Of a DNA stretch of 54,668 nt, positions 47,766-54,668 are shown piece after piece (position 1 is the stretch's first letter; every line of letters begins with the position of its first letter). The DNA is from RGIG3513 sp045658985. GTDB taxonomy: Bacteria; Bacillota; Clostridia; Oscillospirales; Butyricicoccaceae. The notes under the pieces are model-generated. The model was not told the DNA's origin. It was given only the letters and a program-made list of their open reading frames with translations, and did not search any database. The position numbers and the translations under genes were made by a program. Where the stretch lies: NCBI GenBank assembly GCA_045658985.1, contig JAZOWC010000003.1, positions 1-54,668 of the forward strand. Direction: 5' to 3'.

Positions 47766-49910
47766 TTATTTCATCTCCTTGGGTTTGCGGACGAGCATAT
47801 AGCAGATGAATGCCAGCACGGCTATAGCCGCACCCGTCCAGAAGGTAAAGCTGCCGGTTGTGATGAGCATGCCCAGCTGATACACAATGAGGGATATTGC
47901 ATAGGCAAACACGCACATATAGGCTATGGTGCCTGCCGTCCACTTCCAGCTGTTCATCTCACGTCTGATAGCGCCCATTGCGGCAAAACAGGGTGCGCAC
48001 AGCAGGTTGAAAAGAAGGAAGGATATGCCCGCAAGGCCGCTGTTGCCAAAGAACTCTTTGGCTATGGTCGCGTACATTGTGGCGTCGCCTGCGGCGGCCA
48101 GATCGGCATTGGCCATGGAAGACAGAGTGCCGAAGGTGCCGACCACCTGCTCTTTTGCAACGAGGCCGAGGATGGTTGCCACGGCAGACTGCCAGTTGCC
48201 GAATCCGAGAGGCGCAAACAGCCAGCTGATACCGCCGCCTACAAGCTCCAGAACGGATGCGCCGCCCCGTGTCTCGGTGATAAAGTGGATGCCGCCCTCA
48301 AAGGACAGACTGTTGAGCACCCAGATAATGACGCTTGCCAGCAGTATTACGCTGCCTGCGCGCTTGACAAAGCCCCAGCCGCGATCCCATGTGGTGCGGG
48401 CGATGTTCTTGGCTACGGGCAGGTGGTACTGGGGCAGTTCCATAACAAAGGGCGCGCAGTCGCCGAGGAAGGGTTTGGTTTTTTTGAGCATGAGGCCGGT
48501 GACGACCACGGCTCCGATGCCTGCAAAGTATGCCAGCGTTGCCACCCATGCGGCGCCGCCGAACAGTGCGCCTGCGATCATACCCACGATGGGCATCTTG
48601 GCGCCGCAGGGAATAAATCCGGTAGTCATAACGGTCATTCTGCGGTCACGTTCCTGCTCGATGGTACGGGATGCCATAATGCCGGGCACGCCGCAGCCGG
48701 TTGCTACCAGCATGGGGATGAAGCTTTTGCCCGACAGACCGAACTTGCGGAACACTCTGTCCATAATGAATGCCACACGGGACATATAGCCGCAGTCTTC
48801 CAGCAGGGACAGAAGCAAAAACAGTATCATCATCTGAGGCACAAAGCCCAGAACGGCGCCTACGCCGCCTACGATACCGTCGGCAACAAGGGACACCAGC
48901 CAGGGCGCCACGCCCAGATTGGTGAGGAAACCTGCCACAGCGGGGATGATCCACTCGCCGAAGAGGGTATCGTTCATAAATCCGACAGTCCAGTCACCGA
49001 TAGAGCCGATGGATATGTAGTAGACGAGGAACATTGCCGCCACAAAGATGGGCAGAGCCAGCACACGGTTGGTGACTATGCGGTCGATCTTGTCGGAGAT
49101 GGTCTGGCGGCGGGTGCTCTTCTTGTCGAAGCAGGTGCTCAGGGTGCGGGTGATGAACTCATAGCGGTCGTTGATGACTATGCTCTCGCTGTCGTCGTCA
49201 AACTGACGCTCAACGTCCAGAATGTCGCTCTCGATATGTTTGAGGGTCTCCTCCCCTATGCCAAGCTCGCCGATAACCTGCTTGTCGCGCTCAAAGATCT
49301 TGACTGCGTACCAGCGCTGCAGGGTCTCGGGCAGGTGGTGAACGGTGGCCTCCTCGATATGTGCGATAGCGTGCTCAACGTCACCCGAAAAAATATGTCT
49401 GTGGACGGGTTTGCCCTCCTCGGCGGCCTGCACGGCCATGTCGGCGGCGGCCTCGATGCCGTCGTTCTTCAGCGCCGAGATCTCCACTATAGGACAGCTG
49501 AGCGCACGGGAGAGAACAGGCAGATTGATGCTGTCACCACGCTTGCGGACTATGTCCATCATATTGATGGCGATGACCACGGGGATGCCCAGCTCCCTCA
49601 GCTGGGTGGTCAGATACAGGTTACGCTCCAGATTGGTGCCGTCAACGATATTGAGGATGGCATCGGGACGCTCGTGCATCAGATAGTTACGTGCCACTAC
49701 CTCCTCGAGAGTGTAGGGGGACAGCGAGTATATGCCCGGCAGGTCGGTCAGGGTGACTGTGGGGTATTTTTTGAGCTTGCCCTCTTTTTTCTCCACGGTG
49801 ACGCCTGCCCAGTTGCCCACGTACTGGTTGGAGCCGGTCAGGGCGTTGAACAGGGTGGTCTTGCCGCTGTTTGGGTTGCCTGCGAGGGCTATTTTGTAGT
49901 TTTTTTCCAT
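47766..49910 (-). CDS. feoB: Ferrous iron transport protein B
   Basis: A 714-aa inner-membrane protein that imports Fe2+. The N-terminal G domain (about 1-165) has the P-loop GNPNSGKTTLFNALTG (8-23), a G3 region LTDLPGIYSLSP and NMMD (G4); a helical regulatory domain follows (about 170-265), then the membrane region with two Gate motifs, including VGAVLGFVPQM and the metal-site Cys in GCGVPGIMASR. It lies 14 bp after feoA and directly before the Cys-rich peptide gene. Confidence 0.97.
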   Translation of the reverse strand: MEKNYKIALAGNPNSGKTTLFNALTGSNQYVGNWAGVTVEKKEGKLKKYPTVTLTDLPGIYSLSPYTLEEVVARNYLMHERPDAILNIVDGTNLERNLYLTTQLRELGIPVVIAINMMDIVRKRGDSINLPVLSRALSCPIVEISALKNDGIEAAADMAVQAAEEGKPVHRHIFSGDVEHAIAHIEEATVHHLPETLQRWYAVKIFERDKQVIGELGIGEETLKHIESDILDVERQFDDDSESIVINDRYEFITRTLSTCFDKKSTRRQTISDKIDRIVTNRVLALPIFVAAMFLVYYISIGSIGDWTVGFMNDTLFGEWIIPAVAGFLTNLGVAPWLVSLVADGIVGGVGAVLGFVPQMMILFLLLSLLEDCGYMSRVAFIMDRVFRKFGLSGKSFIPMLVATGCGVPGIMASRTIEQERDRRMTVMTTGFIPCGAKMPIVGMIAGALFGGAAWVATLAYFAGIGAVVVTGLMLKKTKPFLGDCAPFVMELPQYHLPVAKNIARTTWDRGWGFVKRAGSVILLASVIIWVLNSLSFEGGIHFITETRGGASVLELVGGGISWLFAPLGFGNWQSAVATILGLVAKEQVVGTFGTLSSMANADLAAAGDATMYATIAKEFFGNSGLAGISFLLFNLLCAPCFAAMGAIRREMNSWKWTAGTIAYMCVFAYAISLIVYQLGMLITTGSFTFWTGAAIAVLAFICYMLVRKPKEMK

Positions 49911-49924
49911 GATGCAGTCTCCTG

Positions 49925-50146
49925 TTATTCGGTCTCTATCATTTCGGCATCGGCCTTGCGCAGCGAAAGCTCATAGCCGCGAACCATTATCTCTATAGGG
50001 TCGCCCAGCGGCGCGAACTTGCGGACGTAGAGCTCCACGCCCTTGGTGATACCCATATCCATGATACGGCGGCGCAGAGCACCTTCGCCGTGGAGTTTTT
50101 TGACGCGGACGGTCTGCCCGACTTTGGCCTGCCTGAGAGTTGTCAT
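49925..50146 (-). CDS. feoA: Ferrous iron transport protein A
   Basis: A 73-aa SH3-like cytoplasmic protein that supports FeoB. It shows the typical order: VRKLHGEGALRRRIMDMGITKGVELYV is split here across residues about 13-39, followed by PLGDPIEIMVRGYELSLRK near the end. It is the first gene of the feo operon, behind the DtxR-type operators. ATG follows ACGGAGG. Confidence 0.94.
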   Translation of the reverse strand: MTTLRQAKVGQTVRVKKLHGEGALRRRIMDMGITKGVELYVRKFAPLGDPIEIMVRGYELSLRKADAEMIETE

Positions 50147-50163
50147 ATGTATTCCTCCGTTTG

Positions 50164-50249
50164 AGTTAGAGATATCTAACTGCCTTGTAAAATATATGGT
50201 TAGATGTGTCTAACTTCTTTGCGAAAAATTAAGTTAGAGATATCTAACT
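50164..50249. promoter_or_regulatory. Three evenly spaced DtxR-family operators
   Basis: Inverted repeats AGTTAGA-GATA-TCTAACT (50164-50181), GTTAGA-TGTG-TCTAAC (50199-50214) and AGTTAGA-GATA-TCTAACT (50232-50249) lie between feoA and the repressor gene. Their centres are 34 bp apart in both steps. They match the TTAG(n)CTAA form bound by iron or manganese repressors. All lie downstream of the feoA -10, so bound repressor would block the start or elongation. Confidence 0.85.
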
Positions 50250-50255
50250 GTGATG

Positions 50256-50284
50256 ATTTTAGCACAGACCCGTTGTTTTGTCAA
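50256..50284 (-). promoter_or_regulatory. Promoter of the feoAB operon
   Basis: Minus-strand TTGACA (50279-50284), 17-bp spacer, TAAAAT (50256-50261). Transcription would start near 50249, at the edge of the third operator, and run through the other two. Confidence 0.75.
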
Positions 50285-50301
50285 CAGATTTTTTGGGCGG
50301 G

Positions 50302-50330
50302 TTGCAAAAAAGTTTGTAATGTGGTAAGCT
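50302..50330 (+). promoter_or_regulatory. Weak promoter candidate of the DtxR-family gene
   Basis: TTGCAA (50302-50307), 17-bp spacer, TAAGCT (50325-50330). The -10 is poor. Confidence 0.35.
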
Positions 50331-50358
50331 AATAAAAAAGCAAAGAAGGTGTTATGGC

Positions 50359-50733
50359 TTGAAGATTCAAAAATCGGCAGAAGATTATCTGGAGACAATG
50401 CTGATACTGCAGAAAAACCGCGGGTTTATCCGTTCTATAGATATAGCCGAGCAGCTGGGCGTTACCAAACCCAGCGTCAGCTATGCCACCAAGCGCCTGC
50501 GCGAAAACGGCTATATCACCATGGAGCGCGACGGGCATATCACCCTGACTCAAGCGGGGCTGAGTATCGCCGAGAATATGTATGCGCGGCACAAGGTACT
50601 GACCGAGTTTTTTGTGGCGCTGGGTGTCAGCGAGGAGATCGCCCGAGAGGATGCCTGCAAGATCGAGCATGACATCAGCGAGGAGACGTTTGAAGCAATA
50701 CGCAAAAGAATAGGAAGAACGGACGAGCGATGA
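50359..50733 (+). CDS. DtxR/MntR-family metal-dependent repressor
   Basis: A 124-aa regulator with an N-terminal winged helix (SIDIAEQLGVTKPSVSYATKRL, residues split about 26-47) and the metal-binding dimer domain containing ENMYARHKVL and DACKIEHDIS, whose Cys, Glu and His match DtxR-family ligands. It lacks the C-terminal SH3-like domain, as in MntR. The start is TTG at 50359, preceded by AGAAGG; the nearby ATG at 50353 runs straight into a stop. Its position next to feoAB and the operators points to Fe2+ control, though the metal could be Mn2+. Confidence 0.92.
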   Translation: MKIQKSAEDYLETMLILQKNRGFIRSIDIAEQLGVTKPSVSYATKRLRENGYITMERDGHITLTQAGLSIAENMYARHKVLTEFFVALGVSEEIAREDACKIEHDISEETFEAIRKRIGRTDER

Positions 50734-50753
50734 TCGTCCGTTATTTGTTTTTT
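50718..50753 (+). terminator. Terminator of the DtxR-family gene, overlapping its 3' end
   Basis: A 9-bp stem AACGGACGA/TCGTCCGTT (50718-50726 with 50734-50742), 7-nt loop containing the stop codon, then ATTTGTTTTTT. Confidence 0.8.
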
Positions 50754-50944
50754 GTGTGGGTCGGGGATGACGGGAGGGGTGGAGATGGCGGGAGGGGAAA
50801 CCCCTCCCCTACGGCAGTACTCGATCAAAGAATGTATGGGGAGGCGTTGCGCCTCCCGTACATCAAAGCGGCGGGAGCAAGGCTTTACCGCTTTGTTTTT
50901 TTGCGTGGGGCGGAGATTAGGCGGGGATGGCGGGAGCAAGGTCC

Positions 50945-50998
50945 CACCTCATCCGTCAGCCTACGGCTGACACCTTCTCCTCATAGGAGAAGGCTTTA
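50945..50998. repeat. Intergenic palindromic repeat, family A
   Basis: CACCTCATCC, hairpin GTCAGCC-TAC-GGCTGAC, then CCTTCTCCT-CAT-AGGAGAAGG. Same layout as 17057-17105, with a different but self-complementary middle hairpin. Confidence 0.8.
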
Positions 50999-51025
50999 CG
51001 GGGGACGGGGAGATGAGTACGACTA

Positions 51026-51068
51026 CCCCTCCGCCCCTTTGGGGCACCTCCCCTGACAAGGGGAGGCA
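51026..51068. repeat. Intergenic palindromic repeat, family B
   Basis: CCCCTCCG, hairpin CCCC-TTT-GGGG, CACCTCCCCT and the AGGGGAGG arm. It follows the family A copy by 27 bp, so the two families occur in tandem here. Confidence 0.8.
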
Positions 51069-51151
51069 TAAAACGGGAGCAAGGAGAAGGCTTTTTTTCG
51101 CATTTAATAAGCCACAGCAAAATCAGTCCGTTCCTTACACTATGCACAGCA

Positions 51152-51186
51152 AAAAACGCGTTGAGCAAGCAGCTCAACGCGTTTTT
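51152..51186 (-). terminator. Terminator of ackA
   Basis: A perfect 15-bp stem including A/T tracts (51152-51166 with 51172-51186), 5-nt loop, 14 bp after the ackA stop. Confidence 0.9.
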
Positions 51187-51200
51187 ATTATCCAATCTGA

Positions 51201-52391
51201 TTACTTGTTTACGATTGCCTCGGTATCCATTGCGATGACCAGCTCTTCGTTGGTGGGGATAACAAAGGTCTTGACGGTTGCGCCTTCGGCGGTGATGTCT
51301 GCAAACTTGCCGCGGACGTTGTTCTTCTCTGCGTCGACCTTGATGCCCATGAACTCCAGACCCTCGGTCATCATCAGACGGAATGCCTTGTCGTTCTCGC
51401 CGACGCCTGCGGTGAATACGACTGCGTCTACGCCGCCCATAGCTGCTGCGTATGCGCCGATGAACTTCTTGACAGAGTAGTTGAACATCTCGATAGCCAG
51501 AGCTGCGCGCTCGTTGCCCTCGTCAGCTGCGTTGCACAGATCGCGGAAGTCGGAGGATACGCCGGAAACGCCCAGAACACCGGACTTCTTATTGAGGATG
51601 TTGAGAGCTTCCTTGACGGTGATGCCCTCTCTCTCGCAGATGGTCTCGATGATGGCGGGGTCGATGTTACCGGAGCGGGTACCCATGGGCAGACCTTCCA
51701 GAGGAGTGAGACCCATGGTGGTGTCGATGCTTACGCCGCCCTTGACAGCGGAAACAGAGGAGCCGTTGCCCAGATGGCAGGTGATGATGCGCAGATCCTT
51801 GATGTCCTTGCCCATAGCCTTGGCGCACTGCTCGGAAACATAGCGGTGGGATGTGCCGTGGAAGCCGTAGCGGCGGATGCCGTACTTGGTGTAGTACTCA
51901 TAGGGGATAGCGTAGGTGTAAGCTGCCTTGGGCATCTTTGCGTGGAAAGCTGTATCGAATACTGCAACCTGGGGAACACCGGGCATAACTTCTTCGCAAG
52001 CCTCGATACCGGTCAGGTTTGCGGGGTTGTGCAGAGGTGCCAGGGGGATGCATTCCTCGATAGCCTTCTTGCTCTCAGCGGTGATGAGAACGGACTCATA
52101 CAGCTTCTCGCCGCCGGAAACTACGCGGTGACCGACAGCCTCGATCTCCTTCATATCAGCGATAACGCCGTTTTCTTTGTCGACCAGCAGACCGGTGACA
52201 AGGCGGATAGCGTCGCTATGGTTGGCCATAGGAGTTGCGCCTTCGATCTTCTTGCCGTTTGCTTCGTACTTATACTTGCCGTCGATGCCGATACGCTCGC
52301 AAAGACCCTTTGCTACGACGTCGCCTGCGGGCATATCAAGGAGCTGATACTTGAGAGAAGAGCTGCCTGCGTTGATAACGAGAACTTTCAT
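51201..52391 (-). CDS. ackA: Acetate kinase
   Basis: A 396-aa ASKHA-fold kinase that makes ATP and acetate from acetyl phosphate. Signature 1 (MKVLVINAGSSSLKYQL) is at the N terminus, and signature 2 (RRYGFHGTSHRYVSEQ, near 174-189) and the nucleotide-binding HLGNGSS (near 206-212) are intact. Full length. It has its own promoter and terminator and is not linked to pta, which lies 12 kb upstream in the window. Confidence 0.97.
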   Translation of the reverse strand: MKVLVINAGSSSLKYQLLDMPAGDVVAKGLCERIGIDGKYKYEANGKKIEGATPMANHSDAIRLVTGLLVDKENGVIADMKEIEAVGHRVVSGGEKLYESVLITAESKKAIEECIPLAPLHNPANLTGIEACEEVMPGVPQVAVFDTAFHAKMPKAAYTYAIPYEYYTKYGIRRYGFHGTSHRYVSEQCAKAMGKDIKDLRIITCHLGNGSSVSAVKGGVSIDTTMGLTPLEGLPMGTRSGNIDPAIIETICEREGITVKEALNILNKKSGVLGVSGVSSDFRDLCNAADEGNERAALAIEMFNYSVKKFIGAYAAAMGGVDAVVFTAGVGENDKAFRLMMTEGLEFMGIKVDAEKNNVRGKFADITAEGATVKTFVIPTNEELVIAMDTEAIVNK

Positions 52392-52428
52392 GATGAAACA
52401 CTCCTAATAAATAATTTTTTACTTATAT

Positions 52429-52457
52429 ATTATACGCCTAAAAATCCTATATTTCAA
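52429..52457 (-). promoter_or_regulatory. Promoter of ackA
   Basis: Minus-strand TTGAAA (52452-52457), 17-bp spacer, TATAAT (52429-52434). Confidence 0.8.
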
Positions 52458-52483
52458 GGGGGAAAAACCATAATAATCCCTCA

Positions 52484-52512
52484 TTGCCACCGCTCTGTAA
52501 GTATGATATACT
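52484..52512 (+). promoter_or_regulatory. Promoter of the VanX-like gene
   Basis: TTGCCA (52484-52489), 17-bp spacer, TATACT (52507-52512), 21 bp before the start codon. Confidence 0.65.
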
Positions 52513-52533
52513 CGACACAAAGGAGTGAATGCT

Positions 52534-53166
52534 GTGGAAAACAAAAATATTACCCCCTCCCTGCCCGAGGGATTCGTATACGTGCTTGACGTCTGCCCCG
52601 ACGTAGAGGAGGATATCAGGTATTTTGGTGACAATAATTTTTTGGGATGTCCCGTGGACGGATACCGCGCACCCCGCGCCATACTGACCCGTGATGCCGC
52701 ACAGGCGCTGAAAAAGGCCGCCTGCAAAGCAAAATGCAACGGCCTGCGTCTGCGTATATACGACTGCTACCGTCCCCAGCGGGCGGTGGATCATTTTGTC
52801 AGATGGGCAGAGGACGTGAATGATCAGAAGAACAAGGCCATCTACTACCCCGACGTGAACAAAGCAGACGTGTTCGAGCTGGGATTTATCGCCAAGCGCT
52901 CGGGACACAGCCGCGGCAGCACGGTGGATCTGACGCTGGTGGACGAAAATGGCCGCGAGCTGGATATGGGCGGGATTTTTGACTTTTTTGGCGAGCTCTC
53001 CCACCCCGATTATCAGGGCGTGAGCGTGGAGCAGTTTCAGAACCGTATGCTCCTGCGCGAGATAATGGTGTCCAGCGGATTTGTGCCCCTCAAAGAAGAA
53101 TGGTGGCATTTTACCCTCAAAGACGAACCGCACAAGGAGGAGTATTTCGACTTTGAGGTGAAGTAA
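52534..53166 (+). CDS. D-alanyl-D-alanine dipeptidase, VanX/DdpX-like (M15)
   Basis: A 210-aa zinc peptidase without a signal peptide, so probably cytoplasmic. The M15D motifs are present: YDCYRPQRAVDHF (with the substrate-stabilising Arg), SGHSRGSTVDL with the zinc ligands H and D, and EEWWHF with the catalytic Glu and zinc His. The family cleaves free D-Ala-D-Ala, either for vancomycin resistance (VanX) or for peptidoglycan recycling (DdpX). No vanH or vanA genes are nearby, so recycling is more likely. Start is GTG at 52534, 8 nt after AAAGGAG; the GTG at 52525 lies inside that site. The RAYT gene follows after 21 bp. Confidence 0.9.
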   Translation: MENKNITPSLPEGFVYVLDVCPDVEEDIRYFGDNNFLGCPVDGYRAPRAILTRDAAQALKKAACKAKCNGLRLRIYDCYRPQRAVDHFVRWAEDVNDQKNKAIYYPDVNKADVFELGFIAKRSGHSRGSTVDLTLVDENGRELDMGGIFDFFGELSHPDYQGVSVEQFQNRMLLREIMVSSGFVPLKEEWWHFTLKDEPHKEEYFDFEVK

Positions 53167-53187
53167 AAAAGCGGCGTGGAGTATAAT

Positions 53188-53709
53188 ATGGATTTGCCAA
53201 ACCGAAGACCAAACCGATTGCCCGGGTTGGATTACAGCGCATCCGGCGTATATTTTGTCACCGTTTGCACGCAGGACAGAAGGTGTATTTTGTCACGCAT
53301 TTCAGGCGAAGCCGCCATTCCTGTAGGGGGCGACGTCCTCGACGCCCCGAAGGTTGTCCTGACTCAATATGGCAGGATCATTGAAAAATATATAAAACAA
53401 CTTAATAATTTTTACAATTATATATCGATTGAAAAATATGTCATCATGCCCAACCATATACATATTTTGATTAATGTGTGCGGCAGCGGGGCGTCGGGGA
53501 CGTCGCCCCCTACAAAACAGCATTCAGTCGTGCCACAATTTGTATCGACCTTGAAACGGTTTTGTAATAAAGAAATTGGCCAAAATATTTTTCAACGGTC
53601 TTTTCATGATCACATTGTGCGGGATATGGACGACTACGTTGCCGTCTGGCAATACATAGATACCAATCCCCTCAAATGGCATTTGGATACATACTATTCC
53701 GAGCCATAA
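53188..53709 (+). mobile_element. REP-associated tyrosine transposase (RAYT), IS200-like Y1 family
   Basis: A 173-aa single-domain transposase. The N-terminal block RRPNRLPGLDYSASGVYFVT is typical of RAYTs; the HUH metal motif is MPNHIHIL, and the catalytic Tyr lies in WQYIDTNPLKW near the C terminus. RAYTs are single-copy, domesticated-looking enzymes tied to REP palindromes. ATG at 53188 has GGAG upstream; GTG at 53176 is an alternative. The reading frame contains two inverted 27-nt palindromic inserts (53322-53348 and 53488-53514) in loops between conserved blocks. No flanking terminal repeats are seen. Codon use outside the inserts is more AT-rich than neighbouring genes, consistent with transfer. 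Confidence 0.88.
53322..53514. repeat. Inverted 27-nt REP-like palindromes inside the RAYT gene
   Basis: Copies at 53322-53348 and, inverted, at 53488-53514 match at 26 of 27 bases, beginning TGTAGGGGGCG and ending GACGCCCC. Each can fold with a GGGGCG/CGCCCC stem. At 27 nt they add exactly nine codons, so the frame stays open. They are far more GC-rich than the surrounding coding sequence. Confidence 0.85.
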
Positions 53710-53718
53710 ATCACCAAG

Positions 53719-53741
53719 CCCCCGCCGGGGAACGGCGGGGG
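53719..53741. terminator. Terminator between the RAYT gene and the SGNH gene
   Basis: A 9-bp GC-rich stem (53719-53727 with 53733-53741), 5-nt loop, then TTTAGTTATT. Confidence 0.65.
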
Positions 53742-53752
53742 TTTAGTTATTC

Positions 53753-54403
53753 TTATCCGATTATTTCGTCGGCGGCGCGGAGGATGCTGTCGATACCCTC
53801 GGTTTTAAGGCAGGCGGTGGTTTTGGGCAGAGCGCCTGTGAGCATCTTGTAGTGGCAGACGGCGGCGACGCAGCTGCCGCTGTAGGAGGGGTGAGACAGG
53901 TCGGGGTTATACAGCTCAAGTTCGGGTTCAAGCTCCCTCACGCGGGCAAAGCACAGTCCGACATCGCTGACGCGGGCGCCGATTTGGGCGCCAACGCGGT
54001 GGTAGGCGTCGCGGAGCAGCTCGGTCATGGAGGGGTTTGTCCAGCCTTTGTCGGTGAGCAGGGGGCAGCCCTCTTTGCGTCCCCAGGTGGCGTAGAGGAT
54101 GGTGTTGCGGGCGAGGACTTTTTCTTTGAGCCTGCGGGCGCCGTCCTCAAAAACCTCATAGTTCACTGCAGGCAAATAGCTCTGCTCCTGCAAAAACAGC
54201 ACGTCATAGAGGTTATTCTCGCAGAGTTCGGTGATTTTTTCGCTGTTTTCGTCGTTTTGCTGCAGGTTTTCAAACAGTTTTCGGCCGCCTTTTGTGACCG
54301 AATCAACGTGGGCGTCAAAGCCGTTTTCCTGCAGAAGCTGCTGCAGAAGCTGAGGCATATCGTTGAAATATGTGTAGCTGTTGCCGATAAAAAGTATTTT
54401 CAT
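53753..54403 (-). CDS. SGNH/GDSL-like hydrolase
   Basis: A 216-aa protein without a signal peptide. Block I is FIGNSYT with the nucleophile Ser (about 8), followed by the conserved Asn/Gly region and VLFLQEQS, and block V is DLSHPSYSGS with the catalytic Asp and His near 190. It resembles SGNH proteins of the DUF4886 kind, which hydrolyse ester bonds of unknown substrates. ATG at 54403 is chosen for AAAGGGG upstream; the frame continues to 54439, where it meets the -10. Monocistronic. Confidence 0.82.
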   Translation of the reverse strand: MKILFIGNSYTYFNDMPQLLQQLLQENGFDAHVDSVTKGGRKLFENLQQNDENSEKITELCENNLYDVLFLQEQSYLPAVNYEVFEDGARRLKEKVLARNTILYATWGRKEGCPLLTDKGWTNPSMTELLRDAYHRVGAQIGARVSDVGLCFARVRELEPELELYNPDLSHPSYSGSCVAAVCHYKMLTGALPKTTACLKTEGIDSILRAADEIIG

Positions 54404-54438
54404 AGCGTTTCCCCTTTTTTGGTGTGATTGTTGGGACA

Positions 54439-54467
54439 ATTATACTGCAATGGGATAGAAAAAGCAA
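54439..54467 (-). promoter_or_regulatory. Promoter of the SGNH hydrolase gene
   Basis: Minus-strand TTGCTT (54462-54467), 17-bp spacer, TATAAT (54439-54444). Confidence 0.75.
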
Positions 54468-54547
54468 GGGTGAGGGGTGCGGGAGGTTATGGAGATCCCG
54501 ACTCACGATGTTCGTCGCTGCTGCGCAGTTCGACTGCGCGCCGCTGC

Positions 54548-54639
54548 GTCATCCTGAGCCTGTCGAAATCCGAGCTTTGCGAGGATCGACCGATGCTCTG
54601 CGTCGGTCGGGATCTCAGCGGCGCTCCGCTCAGGATGAC
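54548..54639. repeat. Long palindromic repeat with GTCATCCTGAGC arms
   Basis: A 12-nt perfect inverted repeat (54548-54559 with 54628-54639) closes a 92-nt element containing further partial palindromes such as GATCGACCGATGC. The arms and the internal TGTCGAA are of a type often seen as dispersed repeats in many bacterial genomes. Confidence 0.75.
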
Positions 54640-54655
54640 CGAAGGGGCAAGTTTC

Positions 54656-54668
54656 CACCTCATCCACC
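54656..54668. repeat. Partial family A repeat at the window edge
   Basis: CACCTCATCCACC matches the first 13 nt of the copy at 17057 exactly; the rest lies outside. Confidence 0.6.

Larger units (their letters stand above)
50754..51200. repeat. Repeat-dense gap before ackA; no gene
   Basis: This 447-bp gap is a mosaic of palindromes: GGGAGGGG-AAA-CCCCTCCC near 50793, GGGAGGCG-TTG-CGCCTCCC near 50842, a family A copy, a family B copy, the phrase GGGAGCAAGG repeated near 50872, 50931 and 51076, and the ackA terminator. No ORF in it looks real. Confidence 0.75.
54404..54668. other. Promoter and repeat region at the window end; no gene
   Basis: It holds the SGNH promoter, a long palindromic repeat (54548-54639) and the start of a family A repeat cut by the window end. 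Confidence 0.6.

Noticed and set aside
47169..49976. A 935-codon open frame on the plus strand
   Set aside because: It is the complement of feoB and the repeat region; composition is Cys/His/Gly-rich and no motif or ribosome site is seen.
50758..51056. Short open frames in the gap before ackA
   Set aside because: They are made almost wholly of palindromic repeats and have no ribosome site or recognisable content.
52534..53166. VanX-like and VanW genes as a vancomycin-resistance cluster
   Set aside because: They are 47 kb apart and no vanH, D-Ala-D-Lac ligase, vanR or vanS genes are seen; both families also have general wall functions.
53176..53709. A complete insertion sequence with terminal repeats around the transposase
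   Set aside because: No terminal inverted repeats, target duplication or tnpB is visible, and the sequence fits a single-copy RAYT.

Overview
The window looks like a chromosomal segment of an anaerobic, fermentative, low-GC-lineage (Clostridia/Oscillospiraceae-type) bacterium with fairly GC-rich DNA. The evidence is a complete [FeFe]-hydrogenase maturation set (hydE, hydF, hydG plus a TM1266-type regulator), acetate kinase and phosphotransacetylase, sporulation-linked genes (spoIIE, a CotJC-like manganese catalase), Gram-positive type tRNA synthetases and division genes, strong sigma-A promoters with 16-18 bp spacers, and clear AAAGGAGG ribosome sites. No rRNA, phage, plasmid or CRISPR is seen. 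This assignment is inference from gene content.

Layout. 1-340: the 5' half of tRNA-Ser(CGA) preceded by a duplicated copy of its own 5' end. 341-5499 (minus): tatD, metG and a VanW-type wall protein. 5711-10038 (plus): a four-gene Gld-like ABC-2 export system. 10416-16988 (plus): pheB, tRNA-Pro(CGG), ilvE, a LeuA-like protein that lacks its metal ligands, a TIM-barrel/acyl-CoA-synthetase fusion and a Mn catalase. 17113-21094 (minus): TM1266-hydE-hydG-hydF behind a probable attenuator leader. 22063-25312: lipoprotein, MBOAT acyltransferase and DHHW protein (envelope glycan acylation). 25469-26632: ECF sigma and anti-sigma. 26682-37375 (minus): zapA-U32 peptidase-maf-mreC-mreD-mrdA, then minD-mgsA-hisS-aspS from a separate promoter. 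37549-41255: CYTH protein, pta, spoIIE and an unlisted 34-aa membrane peptide. 41406-46357: Na+/solute symporter with a ceramidase-like hydrolase, then GltS and an ECF S component. 46510-50733: ylmH, the feoA-feoB-FeoB-associated Cys-rich peptide operon and a DtxR-family repressor with three evenly spaced operators. 51201-54403: ackA, a VanX-like dipeptidase, a RAYT transposase and an SGNH hydrolase.

How it fits together. Fermentation (hydrogenase maturation, Pta, AckA), iron supply for FeS proteins (FeoAB with DtxR control), and cell elongation, division and wall remodelling (Mre, PBP2, ZapA, MinD, VanW, VanX-like) make up most of the content. Several families of short palindromic repeats sit at operon ends, and a RAYT transposase gene carries two inverted copies of such a repeat inside its own reading frame.

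Best candidates for something new: (1) the overlapping pair of degenerate LeuA-like protein and TIM-barrel/AMP-ligase fusion; (2) the promoter-terminator-antiterminator leader before the hydrogenase maturation operon; (3) the RAYT gene with in-frame REP-like inserts; (4) the split duplicate of the tRNA-Ser 5' end; (5) a 34-aa membrane peptide coupled to spoIIE. All calls come from reading the sequence; no database search was run.
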